Shown here in pieces: positions 16,529-28,730 of a DNA stretch of 64,000 bases (within the stretch, counting starts at the first letter, position 1; every line of letters starts with the position of its first letter). The translations under genes and the position numbers were made by a program. The notes under the pieces are model-generated. The model made no database searches, was not told where the DNA came from, and saw only the letters and a list, made by a program, of their open reading frames with translations. Source of the stretch: Halorientalis sp. (GTDB lineage: Archaea > Halobacteriota > Halobacteria > Halobacteriales > Haloarculaceae); assembly GCF_028275115.1 (NCBI RefSeq), contig NZ_JAQCNH010000029.1:62001-126000 (forward strand). The letters are read 5' to 3'.

Positions 16529-18535
16529 TCAGTGCGAGCGACGGCGGGCGACGACCGTGCCGAGGATCACCGCGAGAACGACGGCTGGCACGCCGAAACC
16601 AGCACCGTCCACGGCCGTCCGGGTCGTTGCCGTCTCATCTCGCTCCGTCGGCACTGGGTCGACGGTCACCGTCGCCGTGGCGTTGCCGACCCGGAATCGG
16701 TACGCGCCGACCGGCGGCGCTGTGACGAACGTGATTTGCCGCTCGTCGCCGGGTTCGACGACGACCTCGCGCGTCGATACCGCCGTCCCGTTCCGGTAGA
16801 GCGTGCGCGTCCCGGCAGCCGGGACCGCAGCGTCGTTACCGAGCCGCGCGGTCAGTTCGAGGCGACCGCCCGCTGTGAGGCGAGAGGCGTTCACCCGCAG
16901 GTCGGAAACGGCCGGCGGTGACGGGTCACGCACCGCGACCTCGACGGACCGCGAACCGACCGTGAGGGTGTACGCCCCCGGGCTGTCGAAGGTGTGTGTG
17001 AAGCTGAGTCGTTCCCGCTCACCGGGGTCGAGCGACCCCGATCGGTCGGCGAGTCGCCGGCGGTCGACCGTGAAGGCGGCGTCGAACTCGCCGGTCGCGT
17101 CGCCCGTATTCTCGACGAACACGTCGAGCGAGAGGGATTCGCCGGTCGCCAGTTCGACCGACTGGCTGGCGGCGAGCGAGCCGTTGCGGTAGGGGCCATC
17201 AACGCGGTAGCGCTCGGCGTCCGGTGTGAGGGCGTACTCGATGCGCGGGGCCGCCCCCTGGAAGGCGCGACGGTGTTCGTTCCGGGTCCACATCGTGGGG
17301 ATGGCGTCGGTCGTGGTGTACCGGTCCGCGAACCGACCGACCTCGGCGCCGGCGACGTCGGTCACTATGTCCTCGAACGCCGGTGCTGTCAGCGGACCGT
17401 TGGCCGCGTTCATGCGCTGAAAGACGGTCTGGAGCCGTCGACCGTCGGTTGCCAGGCGGATCTGTCGGTCGAGTTCGCCCGCCGCGAGCGTGCCTTTCAG
17501 GTACGGCGTCCGGCCGGTCCAAGTCGACGGGTTCGCCAGTACCTCGCCCGGCTCCGAGCGAGCGTTGCCAGCCCCCAGTCGGCTGCTGAAGGCCGGAAAG
17601 CCGATCCGGTCCTGTTCGAGCGTCAACAGTGCGGCGTAGTACGTGGCGCTAGCCTCGGTGAACCAGCGTGTTCCGTCGTTGCGGTCGTACGCCTGTCGTG
17701 TGTGGACGTACTCGTGGACCCAGACGTTGTCCGGCACCCGGAGTTCCTCGTCGTCCTGCACCCACATGGATCTGCCGCCAGTCTGGAGACCCTGCACTGA
17801 CCACTCGACGGTCGTCGTCGGCGCGGCGAACATGAAGACGCTCGCGTCGCGGTCACCCACCCGTAACGCGCCGGAGGCTGCCGTCACCGAGTCGAAGATT
17901 CGACTCCGGGACTCGGACAGCGTCGCCGCCGCCGGGACGACGAGCCTGAATCGCTGGTCGTGGGCCCGGCGAATGTACTGGCCGTGTGGACCGAGAAAGG
18001 CGATGGCCTCGCTGGCGACGCCCTCGCCGGCGACCCGCGTCCGCCGGTCCAGCGTGACGTTCCCGCCGCGCCAGCTCCAGGAGACGCTGACTTGTGGCGT
18101 CCGGACGAGCGCCCACGGCCCGGCGTCGACGAAGATGAACTCGCCCTGCCCGGCCAGTGGACCCTCGGTTTCACGCGTCTCGTTGACCGACAGCCGGTAG
18201 GTGAAGCTCGGTGCGTCCGTCCGCCCGTCCCAGGCGAACTGCCCATCCGACCCGGAGAACCCGTCGGTCTCGGTCACCGTCGCCCTGGCGGGGAGTTTCG
18301 CCTCCAGTTCGACCAGATTCTCCGGGTCGTCGAACTGTGCCGTGACCTCGATTTCGCCCGGTCGGTCCGGCGTGAGACGCAGGCGTTTCGTGAGTTGCAA
18401 CGTCTCACCGCTCTGGGCAGTCGTCGTGTTCGCGTCCGTCGCTCCCGCGGCGTCGGCGGTCGCCGGTCCAGTGACGAAGACACCGAGTGCGAGTGCCGAC
18501 ACGAGACAGAATACCAGCACGCGTCGTCGGTCCAT
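16529..18535 (-). CDS. Secreted M1/M61-like zinc metallopeptidase with CARDB-type repeats and C-terminal anchor
   Basis: The 668-residue protein has a signal peptide (about 5-30, ending ADAAGA), a beta-rich N-terminal domain, and a gluzincin core with HEYVH at about 274-278 and WFTEASATYY at about 291-300. The Glu at about 294 is the expected third zinc ligand. Two immunoglobulin-like CARDB domains (about 440-640) follow. The end has the layout of PGF-CTERM-like sorting tails: a GFG motif, a hydrophobic helix and an Arg cluster (GFGVPAVVLAVILG, then RRR). Proteolysis at the cell surface is likely, substrate unknown. Divergent from the gene at 18658. Confidence 0.8.
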   Translation of the reverse strand: MDRRRVLVFCLVSALALGVFVTGPATADAAGATDANTTTAQSGETLQLTKRLRLTPDRPGEIEVTAQFDDPENLVELEAKLPARATVTETDGFSGSDGQFAWDGRTDAPSFTYRLSVNETRETEGPLAGQGEFIFVDAGPWALVRTPQVSVSWSWRGGNVTLDRRTRVAGEGVASEAIAFLGPHGQYIRRAHDQRFRLVVPAAATLSESRSRIFDSVTAASGALRVGDRDASVFMFAAPTTTVEWSVQGLQTGGRSMWVQDDEELRVPDNVWVHEYVHTRQAYDRNDGTRWFTEASATYYAALLTLEQDRIGFPAFSSRLGAGNARSEPGEVLANPSTWTGRTPYLKGTLAAGELDRQIRLATDGRRLQTVFQRMNAANGPLTAPAFEDIVTDVAGAEVGRFADRYTTTDAIPTMWTRNEHRRAFQGAAPRIEYALTPDAERYRVDGPYRNGSLAASQSVELATGESLSLDVFVENTGDATGEFDAAFTVDRRRLADRSGSLDPGERERLSFTHTFDSPGAYTLTVGSRSVEVAVRDPSPPAVSDLRVNASRLTAGGRLELTARLGNDAAVPAAGTRTLYRNGTAVSTREVVVEPGDERQITFVTAPPVGAYRFRVGNATATVTVDPVPTERDETATTRTAVDGAGFGVPAVVLAVILGTVVARRRSH

Positions 18536-18626
18536 CGACCGACCTGACGGACAGCGTGGACTTAGTTCCGGTGGCAGTCCGGTCGGGCCACCGGACAGCC
18601 CGGGCGGCGAACGAAACTGCCCCCAA

Positions 18627-18654
18627 GCTTATCCACTACTGTATTAGTTCGTAC
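18627..18654 (+). promoter_or_regulatory. Promoter of the 18658 gene with AGTTCGTAC element
   Basis: A TATA-like GCTTATCC (18627-18634) lies 28 bases before the ATG at 18658. AGTTCGTAC (18646-18654) lies 3 bases before the ATG and repeats the element upstream of the lipoprotein peptidase gene. Confidence 0.4.
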
Positions 18655-18657
18655 AGT

Positions 18658-19347
18658 ATGGTCGAGGGTGCGTTCGAGGTGGAGGAGTCGTTCCGGTTCC
18701 AGGGGCGAACGTTCGAGGAGTACCTGGAGCTGTTCGACCTCGACGTGGGGGCGCTGTCAGGGTCGGTGCTGGACTGTCCGGGCGGCCCGTCGTCGTTCAC
18801 CGCAGTAGCGCGGTCGATAGGGCTGAAAACGTACGCCGTTGATCCGCAGTACGGGCGGCCGATTTCGGACATGGCGACGGACTGCGAGGCGGCCATCGCC
18901 GACACCGAGGCACAACTCCGGGCGAAACGCGACCAGTTCGTCTGGGACTACTACGGGAGCGTCGAGACGCGGTGTCGGTATCTTCGGGCGGCCGGGCAGC
19001 GGTTTCTGGCCGATTACGCTCAGTACCCGGAGCGGTACGTCGTGGCCGCGTTGCCCGATCTCCCCTTCGTAGACGATGCGGTCGACAGCGTTCTCTCGGC
19101 GCACCTGTGCTTTCTGTACGACGACCGGCTTGGTCTGGACTTTCACCAGGCGGCGCTCGACGAGTTGGTCCGCGTCGCCAGCGAGGAGGTGCGTGTGTTT
19201 CCGCTGGCGTCGCTGGATATGACTCGCTCGGAGTTCGTCGCGCCGGTCGCCGAGAGCCTCCGCGAGCGGGGCCACACCGTCGATTTCCGGAACATCTCTT
19301 ATGAGTTCATGCCGGACGTGACGGAGCTGCTGGTGGTGTCGGTGTAG
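18658..19347 (+). CDS. SAM-dependent methyltransferase-like protein
   Basis: The 229-residue protein has a Rossmann-type motif LDCPGGPSSFTAVARSIG (about 40-57) followed by TYAVDPQYG, which fits the SAM-binding loop and strand 2. A later segment LPFVDDAVDSVLSAHLCFLY matches motif IV of methyltransferases. The start was set at 18658 by the promoter spacing; the longer upstream frame overlaps the divergent gene. No catalytic substrate motif is recognised. It could be a methyltransferase acting on a lipid or small metabolite. Confidence 0.7.
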   Translation: MVEGAFEVEESFRFQGRTFEEYLELFDLDVGALSGSVLDCPGGPSSFTAVARSIGLKTYAVDPQYGRPISDMATDCEAAIADTEAQLRAKRDQFVWDYYGSVETRCRYLRAAGQRFLADYAQYPERYVVAALPDLPFVDDAVDSVLSAHLCFLYDDRLGLDFHQAALDELVRVASEEVRVFPLASLDMTRSEFVAPVAESLRERGHTVDFRNISYEFMPDVTELLVVSV

Positions 19348-19405
19348 CGGGGGCGGTCGCTGTGCGGTTGCGGATGACGGCGCAGTCGTCGGTGGGCAAG
19401 AGCGT

Positions 19406-19503
19406 CCGCGCCGCTCCGCGGCGCGGTTCACTCGGCGCGACTGGTCGCGCCGATGTCTTTTTCGCCCACGTTTTTACGAGGAGTGGTGCGCCGTAGGCGC
19501 ACC
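19406..19503. terminator. Three consecutive perfect hairpins between convergent genes
   Basis: Hairpin 1 (19406-19426) has a 9-bp stem with loop TCC. Hairpin 2 (19432-19453) has a 10-bp stem around TG. Hairpin 3 (19485-19503) has an 8-bp stem with loop GTA. T-runs follow hairpin 2 on the plus strand (19457-19461 and 19471-19475), and AAAAA at 19513-19517 gives a T-run on the minus strand just after the thi4 stop. Position and T-runs suit a bidirectional terminator for the methyltransferase-like gene and thi4. The 175-base interval holds no gene. Confidence 0.55.
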
Positions 19504-19522
19504 CGACGCAGTAAAAAGGTGG

Positions 19523-22427
<2,905 letters not shown>

Positions 22428-22431
<4 letters not shown>

Positions 22432-24896
22432 GTCCAGCCCTCGAGGCTCGAGGTCGTCCGCTCGGCAGCCCGTCTGAGGTGTTCGGCGTCGATGTGTTCG
22501 TCGGCCCGCATCGCCATCCGGGCGGCGTTCTCCGCGACGAGTTCGAGGTCACTGGCCGCGTACCCATCGGTCTCGGTGACGATCCCGTCCCAGTCGAGGG
22601 CATCGGCCAGCGGCCGATTCCGGAGGTGGACCTGCAGAATCTCCCGGCGAGCCTCGACGTCCGGTGGTGGGACCTCGATGCGCTCGTCGAACCGGCCCGA
22701 GCGTCGAATCGCGCCGTCGATGTCTTCGAGCAGATTGGTCGCACCGACGGCCACCACGTCCTCACCGACGTCCTCCAGTTCCGCGAGCAACTGGTTGACC
22801 ATCTGCTGTTCGCTGGTGTTCATCCCGCCCGTCCGGTTGCCCGCGATGGCGTCGATTTCGTCGATGAACAGGACACAGGGCGCGTTGGCCTGAGCGATTG
22901 AAAACAGGTCCGCGACGTTCTGTGCCGGCTTTCCCATCCACTTGCTCGTGAGGTCTGCGGGCGTCACGTCGAGGAAACTGTGGCCGAGTTCGCCGGCCAG
23001 TGCGGTCGCCATGTACGTCTTGCCACAGCCCGGCGGGCCGTAGAGCAAGAGGCCGTTCAGCACGTCCAGTCCGTAGTCTTCGAACCGGTCGGGGTCCTGA
23101 AGTGGTTCGATCACTGTCTCGCGTAGTCGGCCTTTCAGCTCGGCCATGCCACCCACGTCGTCGAAGTCCATCCCGGGGTCGGGGTCGACCAGCGAGCGAG
23201 CGTTCAGGTCCGCGTCGTCCGGTTGTTCGACGTGGTCCGCGGCGTCTTCCGGCCCGCTCCAGTCAGGGATTGAGGAGTCCACGTCCTCGGTCGCCGCCAG
23301 GAGATGTGACTCACCGATCTCCTCGCCGGCCCGCAACGCCTTCCGGGCGGCGTTCTCCGCGATCAGTTCGAGGTCGCTGGCCGCGTAGCCCGCCGTCCTC
23401 TCGACGACGCCGTCGAGGTCGATCGCCGCTGCCGTGGGCCGGCCTGCGAGGTGGACCTCGACGATCTCCCGCCGGGCATCGGCGTCCGGCGGCGGCACCT
23501 CGACGCGCTCGTCGAACCGGCCCGAGCGTCGGATCGCACCGTCTACGTCGTCGACGAGGTTGGTCGCACCCATCACGACCACGTCGTCGTCGCTGGCGCC
23601 CTCCAGTTCGGTCAGCAACTGGTTGACCATCTGCTGTTCACTCGAGTTCATGTTCGCGTCGCCGTCGCGTGTCCCCGCGATGGCGTCGATCTCGTCGATG
23701 AACAACAGACAGGGCTGGTTGGCCCGGGCGACCTCGAACAGTTCTTTGACGTTCTGGGCGGGTTCGCCCATGTACTTGCTCGTCAGATCGGCTGGACTGA
23801 TCTCGACGAAGTCCTTGCCCACTTCGCCCGCGAGCGCCTCCGCGATGTAGGTCTTCCCACAGCCCGGCGGGCCGTGCAGCAAGACGCCGTTGACGACGCC
23901 GATGCCGTACTCCTCGAAGGCCTCGGGGTCCTCCAGCGGACGGATCACTTTGTGGCGGAGCGTCTCTTTGAGGTCGTCCATCCCACCCACGTCACCGAAG
24001 CTCCGTTCGACCTGCCTGGTGACCAGGGACTCGGCGTCCATGTCGACGCCGTCGGGTTGGACGACCCCGCCCTCGCCGTCCGCGTCCTCGTCGCCGCCGA
24101 ACGACCGGTCCGGCGTCCCGGTCTCGCGGTCGCCGCTCGTGCCCTGCTGGCCCTCGTCGTCCAAGAGCTGTTTCTGCACCCGATCCAGCGAGAGGTCGTA
24201 ACCGTACTCGGCGAGCCGGGTCGGGTCGTCGGCGATGAACTCCGAGAGCCAGCCGTGGCGTTTGAACTCGCGTTCGCTGGCGTCGGGCTCGCGAAAGGTG
24301 AGCATAATCGAACGGTCGGCCGTCTCGCTGCGGTACTCCGCGAGCCAGAAGGGGAGGTACACTCGCGTGACCTCGGTCACCTCGTCGAACCCGGCAGGGT
24401 CGAACTCACCGGCGAGGCCGTAGTTCTCCCGGAGTTTCCGGAGGAACACGTCGGCCGCATCGTCCCGTCCGGCGTCGCGCTGACGTGCCCAGTCCGCGAC
24501 CCGCTCGGGGATGAGGTCGCCAGCGGTGTCGTTGTCCACCTGGAACTGGAGCAACACCGAGGGGCCGAGTTCGGCACCGTCGCCGAAGTCGTAGTCACCG
24601 GTCGCGACGTTCAGCAACCGGCTGGCGTCCTCGGCGTAGCGGGCGACCTGTGCGTCGTTGTCCGCCCACAGTCCGTCGAGGAACACGGTGTCCTCGTGCT
24701 CCTCGGTGCCGAACCACTGCCCCTTGTCGGTCTCGTAGCGGACCGTGACACGGAAAACCGGGTAGAACACGCGATGGAGGCGTTCGATGCGTTCGTCGTC
24801 CCCGAACGGCGTGAGCGCCCGGTCTGCGAGCGCGTCCCGCACGTCGTCGGCGTCGGGGAGCCGGTGGTCTACGTAGATGTACGGCGGCAGCGACAT
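22428..24896 (-). CDS. Two-AAA-domain ATPase (CDC48-like core) with unusual N-terminal domain
   Basis: The 822-residue protein has two AAA modules: Walker A GPPGCGKT at about 342-349 and 620-627, Walker B LLFIDEID at about 397-404 and VLFIDEID at about 676-683, arginine fingers in RRSGRFDER of both, and pore-type segments KYMGEPAQN and KWMGKPAQN. The AAA core is CDC48-like, but the first 240 residues are not the CDC48 double-psi N-domain. They contain two similar strands, FYPVFRVTVRYETDKG (about 44-59) and VYLPFWLAEYRSETADRS (about 179-196), and an acidic Gly/Asp/Gln linker (about 245-290). It overlaps the phosphopantothenate synthetase gene by ATGA. Substrate unknown. Confidence 0.88.
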
Positions 24897-25642
24897 CAGA
24901 GATCACCGCTCCGGATCGCGTCCTCGGCCGCGTCGAGGGCCGTCTCGCGGTCGAACTCGTCGACGATGGTTTCCAAGTCGTCGCGGGACGCGTCGGCGAG
25001 GGCTCGTGCGTGGTCGGTGATGCCCGGCACCGCGCGGATGATGTTGTCGACGATGGGGACCGCCGCGGTCCGGGCCGACCGCGAGAGCGGGTTCAAATCG
25101 ATCACGAGTTCGGTCTTGCCCATCTCGGCGAGGGCTTCGGCCCGGTCGCCGTCTTCTAACGGGACCAGCACTACGTCGGCGTCGCCGATGCCGTCGGCGT
25201 CGACCTTCGCACGCTCGTGGTCAAGCCCCGGAATCCGGCCGTCGGCGTCGAGGCCTTTGACCTCGCCCGCGCCGTGTTCGCGGAGGTGGGCCGCGATTCG
25301 TTCCATCCGTTCGGTGGTGCGGTTGAAGAGGTTGACCTCCAGTTCTGCGTCGGTCGCGTCCGCCAGCTCGACCAGTTCGCCGGGGACGAGCGCAGCGGCG
25401 TTTCCGTTGACCGAGAGGACCGGGTGGGCAGCGAGCAGGAGGTGGGCGGCGGCGGCGCGTTCCGCGCGGTCGGCGCTCTCTGTGGTGCGTTCGTCGAGCA
25501 GGTAGTCGTAGGCCTCACCACGTCCGTGAGCGATCAGTCCCTGTCGAGAGGTGATCCCCAGGTCGACCCCGTGTTCGATCCGGTGTCGAGTGAGGATCGA
25601 CTCGTGGCGGGGGTGACTGTCGGGTACGTCGGTCTCGTCCAT
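24896..25642 (-). CDS. 4-phosphopantoate--beta-alanine ligase (phosphopantothenate synthetase)
   Basis: This is the archaeal-only CoA enzyme that joins 4-phosphopantoate and beta-alanine using ATP. The 248-residue protein has the family signatures HPRHESILTRHRIEHGVDLGITSRQGLIAHGRGEAYDYL, split here over residues 11-48, VNGNAAAL, NLFNRT and VIDLNPLSRSARTA. Its TGA overlaps the ATG of the AAA gene. Its substrates are supplied by pantoate kinase (28731-29558) and by MfnA-type decarboxylase (52868-53920) in the same window. Confidence 0.93.
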   Translation of the reverse strand: MDETDVPDSHPRHESILTRHRIEHGVDLGITSRQGLIAHGRGEAYDYLLDERTTESADRAERAAAAHLLLAAHPVLSVNGNAAALVPGELVELADATDAELEVNLFNRTTERMERIAAHLREHGAGEVKGLDADGRIPGLDHERAKVDADGIGDADVVLVPLEDGDRAEALAEMGKTELVIDLNPLSRSARTAAVPIVDNIIRAVPGITDHARALADASRDDLETIVDEFDRETALDAAEDAIRSGDL

Positions 25643-25721
25643 ACTGGGTCAAGTTTCCGACGGTATGAAAAATCGCCCGGTGAGCGCCCGACCGCGACAG
25701 TTGTCAATTCCCGGCCCCGGG

Positions 25722-28649
25722 TCAGGCCTTGACCTCGGTCGCGGCGTCGGGACCGAACTCCCGGAGGCCGCCCAGCGCCTCCCGGGCTTCGCGGCGGGTG
25801 GTGTAGGTCCGCTTGCTCTCGGCGACGGTCGTTCCGTCGGTGTCGACCAGCCGCCAGCGCCAGCCGTCGTCCCCGTCACCGTCGTGGAGTTCGAAGGCCG
25901 GCGACTCGATCTCGAGCAGGCTCGCCGTCGTCAGCACGTCCCGGACGGACGCGAGTGCACGCTCGGCCGCGCTCCGGGACTCGAAGGTCGGGCCGCTGCG
26001 GCCGACGGTGTTATCCGCAGTGTCGACGAACTGCCAGCTCCACCCCTCCGCTCGCTCGGTGATCTCGAAAGCCGCCAGATCGAAGTCCAGCAGGCCCGCA
26101 TCGCCGGCGAGTTCGCGAGCCCGTGAGAGGTCCGCTCGTGCGCTCTCACGACTCTCGTGGGTTCGAGCCCCGACCAGCAGTGTGTTCCGGTCGGGGTCGA
26201 CGAGTCGCCAGCGCCAAGGGTCGCCCTCGTCGTCGCCGACCGTTTCCAGCCGGAACGCTGCGGGGTCGACCGCGAAGACGCTCGCACCACCGACGTTGTC
26301 CCGGACCAGTCGCGCGGTCGTGGCCACGGCGTCGCGGGAGGGAAACCTGTCGGTGCCGACGGCGAGCGGTTCGCGGTCCCGGTCGACGATCTCCCACTCC
26401 CAGACCTCGCCCTCCTCGCCCTCGGTGACGGAGAAGCGGGTCGCGACGTCCTCGACGGTGTGGACGGCCGCATCGGCGGCGAAGTCGGCGACCGACGTGG
26501 CCGACTCGGTTGCACTCTCCCGGTCGGTGAATCCGCCGAGGTCCCGGGCGATGGTACTCCCGTCGGGGTGGATGAGCCGCCAACACCACTGTCGGCGCTC
26601 GCCCTCGCCGATGTACACCTGAAAAAGCGCCGCGTCCATCCGGCGGGTGTCGGCCTCCGGGGCCAACAGTGAGAGGGCGTCCATCGCCTCGCGGGCGGCC
26701 TCGTCGCTGTCGTAGCGGCCGGGACTGGTGGCCAGCGTTTCCCCGCGGGCGTCGACCAGTCGCCAGTGCCACTCCGCCGCCGCTTCGTACAGCTCCAGCG
26801 CGGCGCTCCCGATTTCGACGAGGTCGGCCTCCGGCGCGTGTTGTTTCATCGTGTTCATCGCCGCCGCAGCGTCCTCGCGGGAGGCGTGTTCCTGCCCGCT
26901 GTCGGAGACGACGCTCCCGTCTGCGTCGACCAGCCGCCAGTTCCAGCCACCCTCGGTGGCCTCGTAGAGGTGAAACGCGGCGCTGCCGAACTCGATTCGG
27001 TCGGCGGTCTCGATCTCCTCGCGCATCCCCTCGACGGCGGCCTCCGCATCCGCCGGGTCCTCGAAGGTCGCGCTGGCCGGACTGCGCGCGACGATGTTGC
27101 GGTCCTCGGTGACGAGTCGCCAGGCCCATTGGTCGCCCTCGGGATAGATCTCGTACTCGGCGTCGTCGAGTTCGACGACCGACGCGTCCGCGACGACGTC
27201 CTTGATCCGACCCACGACCGAGCGGCCGCTCTCCTCGGACGGCACCGCGCCGTCACACCTGGCGACCACCTCGTCGTCGGCGTCCACCAGTCGCCAGCGC
27301 CACCCGGCGTCGTCGCCTTCGATGAGTTCGTAAGCGGGTGACCCAGCTTCGAGAAACGGCATATCGATAGCCCCCTCCATGATGCGTCGGACTGACGCCT
27401 CGACCGCCTCGCGGCTCTCGAACTCGTCGCTCGACCGCATGATACTGTCGTCGGCGGCGTCGACCATCTCCCAGCGCCAGCGCCCCCCGTTTTCGACCAG
27501 TTCGACACCGACCTGTTCCACGTCCATCACCGGCGACTCGCGGGCGGCCTCTCGAATCGACCGGATCGACGCCTCGGCGTCGTCACGGTCGTCGTAGGCG
27601 CGTGGCCCTTCGCCGAGGACGCCACGGTTCTCGTCGACCAGCCGCCAGCGCCAGTCCCCGCCACCGGCCCCGGCCCGGTTCTCGGCGGGACTCCGTGCCG
27701 CCCCGTCGCCGTAGACCTCGAACGCACCCTCGTCCACGTCGAGCAACGAGGCACCGGGACCGTGTTCTTTCAGCAGATTCACCGCGCTCTCGGCCGTCTC
27801 GCGGTCGGCGTAGTTGCCGTCACTGTCGGCAAGGACGACACCGTCCCCGTCAACGAGCGTCCAGCGAACGCCCGCGCCGCCGTCGCCGTTCCCGTCCGTG
27901 TCGCGGTACAGGCGGAAGGCAGCGTGATTGATTTCCAGAAGACTCGCGCCGGCGACCTTCGTTTTGATCTCCTCCAGCGCCGTCTCGGCGTCGTTCTGGC
28001 TGTCGTAAGCCTGTGCCCCGTCGGCGACGGCCGCCTGCTCGACGAACCACCAGTGCCAGCCTGACTCACCCGGGAAGACCGCGAACACGCCGTCACGGTC
28101 CGCGTTGCCGACCAGCACGTCGGAGACGCGTGTCTCCGTCTCCGCTTCGACCACCCACCCCATCGCGGCCACGTCCTCGTCGGGCAAAAAGTAGCCTCGC
28201 CGGCCTGTCAGCACGGGCACCAGCGCAGCGACGAGTGCCAGAAGCGCCAGGCCACCGCCATACCCGGCGAAAAACAGCTGTCCGTCTGTGGTCCCCAGCC
28301 GGCCGGGATAGGCCCGAAAAAAGTACCCGACCGCTCCGACAGAGACGAGCGAACCCAGTGCCGCGACCGGGACCGCCCGTCGGCGTAGAGGCAACTGGAG
28401 GACGGTTCCCAGCACGAAGAGTGGCACTCCTGCGGCCCCCAGCGCGAGCACGAGTTCCGTGACCGCCACTCGCGAGAGCGGGAGCACTCCCGTCCGACCG
28501 GTGACGAGCACCCCCGCGCCGGCGAGTACCGCCACCAGTCCGACCACCAGTACCCAGTAGCCGTACACCTCCGGTTTCGTCCGTGGCTCCCCAATGTACT
28601 CGTCGTAGAGTCCGTAGGAGACGCTGTCCGGCTGCGACCCGGTTGCCAT
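25722..28649 (-). CDS. Membrane protein with 13 tandem DUF1508-like repeats
   Basis: The 975-residue protein has four N-terminal helices (about 28-50, 58-82, 92-112, 124-147) and then 13 repeats of about 58-66 residues from about 183 to 972. The repeat pattern is a strand (AAFRLY / PAFELH / AEYEIY), a W-x-W-R-L-V-D core (WRWRLVD, WNWRLVD, WAWRLVT), a V-A-x-S/G element, and a helix with S-R-E-x-A-E. This matches DUF1508 (HVO_2922/YegP-type), usually present as one or two copies. Repeat identity is moderate, so the array is old. Function is unknown; a scaffold or ligand-binding array on one side of the membrane is an inference. It lies between the two CoA-pathway genes on the same strand. Confidence 0.85.
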   Translation of the reverse strand: MATGSQPDSVSYGLYDEYIGEPRTKPEVYGYWVLVVGLVAVLAGAGVLVTGRTGVLPLSRVAVTELVLALGAAGVPLFVLGTVLQLPLRRRAVPVAALGSLVSVGAVGYFFRAYPGRLGTTDGQLFFAGYGGGLALLALVAALVPVLTGRRGYFLPDEDVAAMGWVVEAETETRVSDVLVGNADRDGVFAVFPGESGWHWWFVEQAAVADGAQAYDSQNDAETALEEIKTKVAGASLLEINHAAFRLYRDTDGNGDGGAGVRWTLVDGDGVVLADSDGNYADRETAESAVNLLKEHGPGASLLDVDEGAFEVYGDGAARSPAENRAGAGGGDWRWRLVDENRGVLGEGPRAYDDRDDAEASIRSIREAARESPVMDVEQVGVELVENGGRWRWEMVDAADDSIMRSSDEFESREAVEASVRRIMEGAIDMPFLEAGSPAYELIEGDDAGWRWRLVDADDEVVARCDGAVPSEESGRSVVGRIKDVVADASVVELDDAEYEIYPEGDQWAWRLVTEDRNIVARSPASATFEDPADAEAAVEGMREEIETADRIEFGSAAFHLYEATEGGWNWRLVDADGSVVSDSGQEHASREDAAAAMNTMKQHAPEADLVEIGSAALELYEAAAEWHWRLVDARGETLATSPGRYDSDEAAREAMDALSLLAPEADTRRMDAALFQVYIGEGERRQWCWRLIHPDGSTIARDLGGFTDRESATESATSVADFAADAAVHTVEDVATRFSVTEGEEGEVWEWEIVDRDREPLAVGTDRFPSRDAVATTARLVRDNVGGASVFAVDPAAFRLETVGDDEGDPWRWRLVDPDRNTLLVGARTHESRESARADLSRARELAGDAGLLDFDLAAFEITERAEGWSWQFVDTADNTVGRSGPTFESRSAAERALASVRDVLTTASLLEIESPAFELHDGDGDDGWRWRLVDTDGTTVAESKRTYTTRREAREALGGLREFGPDAATEVKA

Positions 28650-28730
28650 TGTTACAGTTCGACGTTTGGACCACTCGATATCTTAAACGTGTTGTTAGTT
28701 CACACCTCTGCCGATGACCGACGACGAGGG

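Noticed and set aside
23451-25505. A 684-codon plus-strand frame over the AAA ATPase and synthetase genes
   Set aside because: Antisense to two genes with intact catalytic motifs; no domain in the translation.
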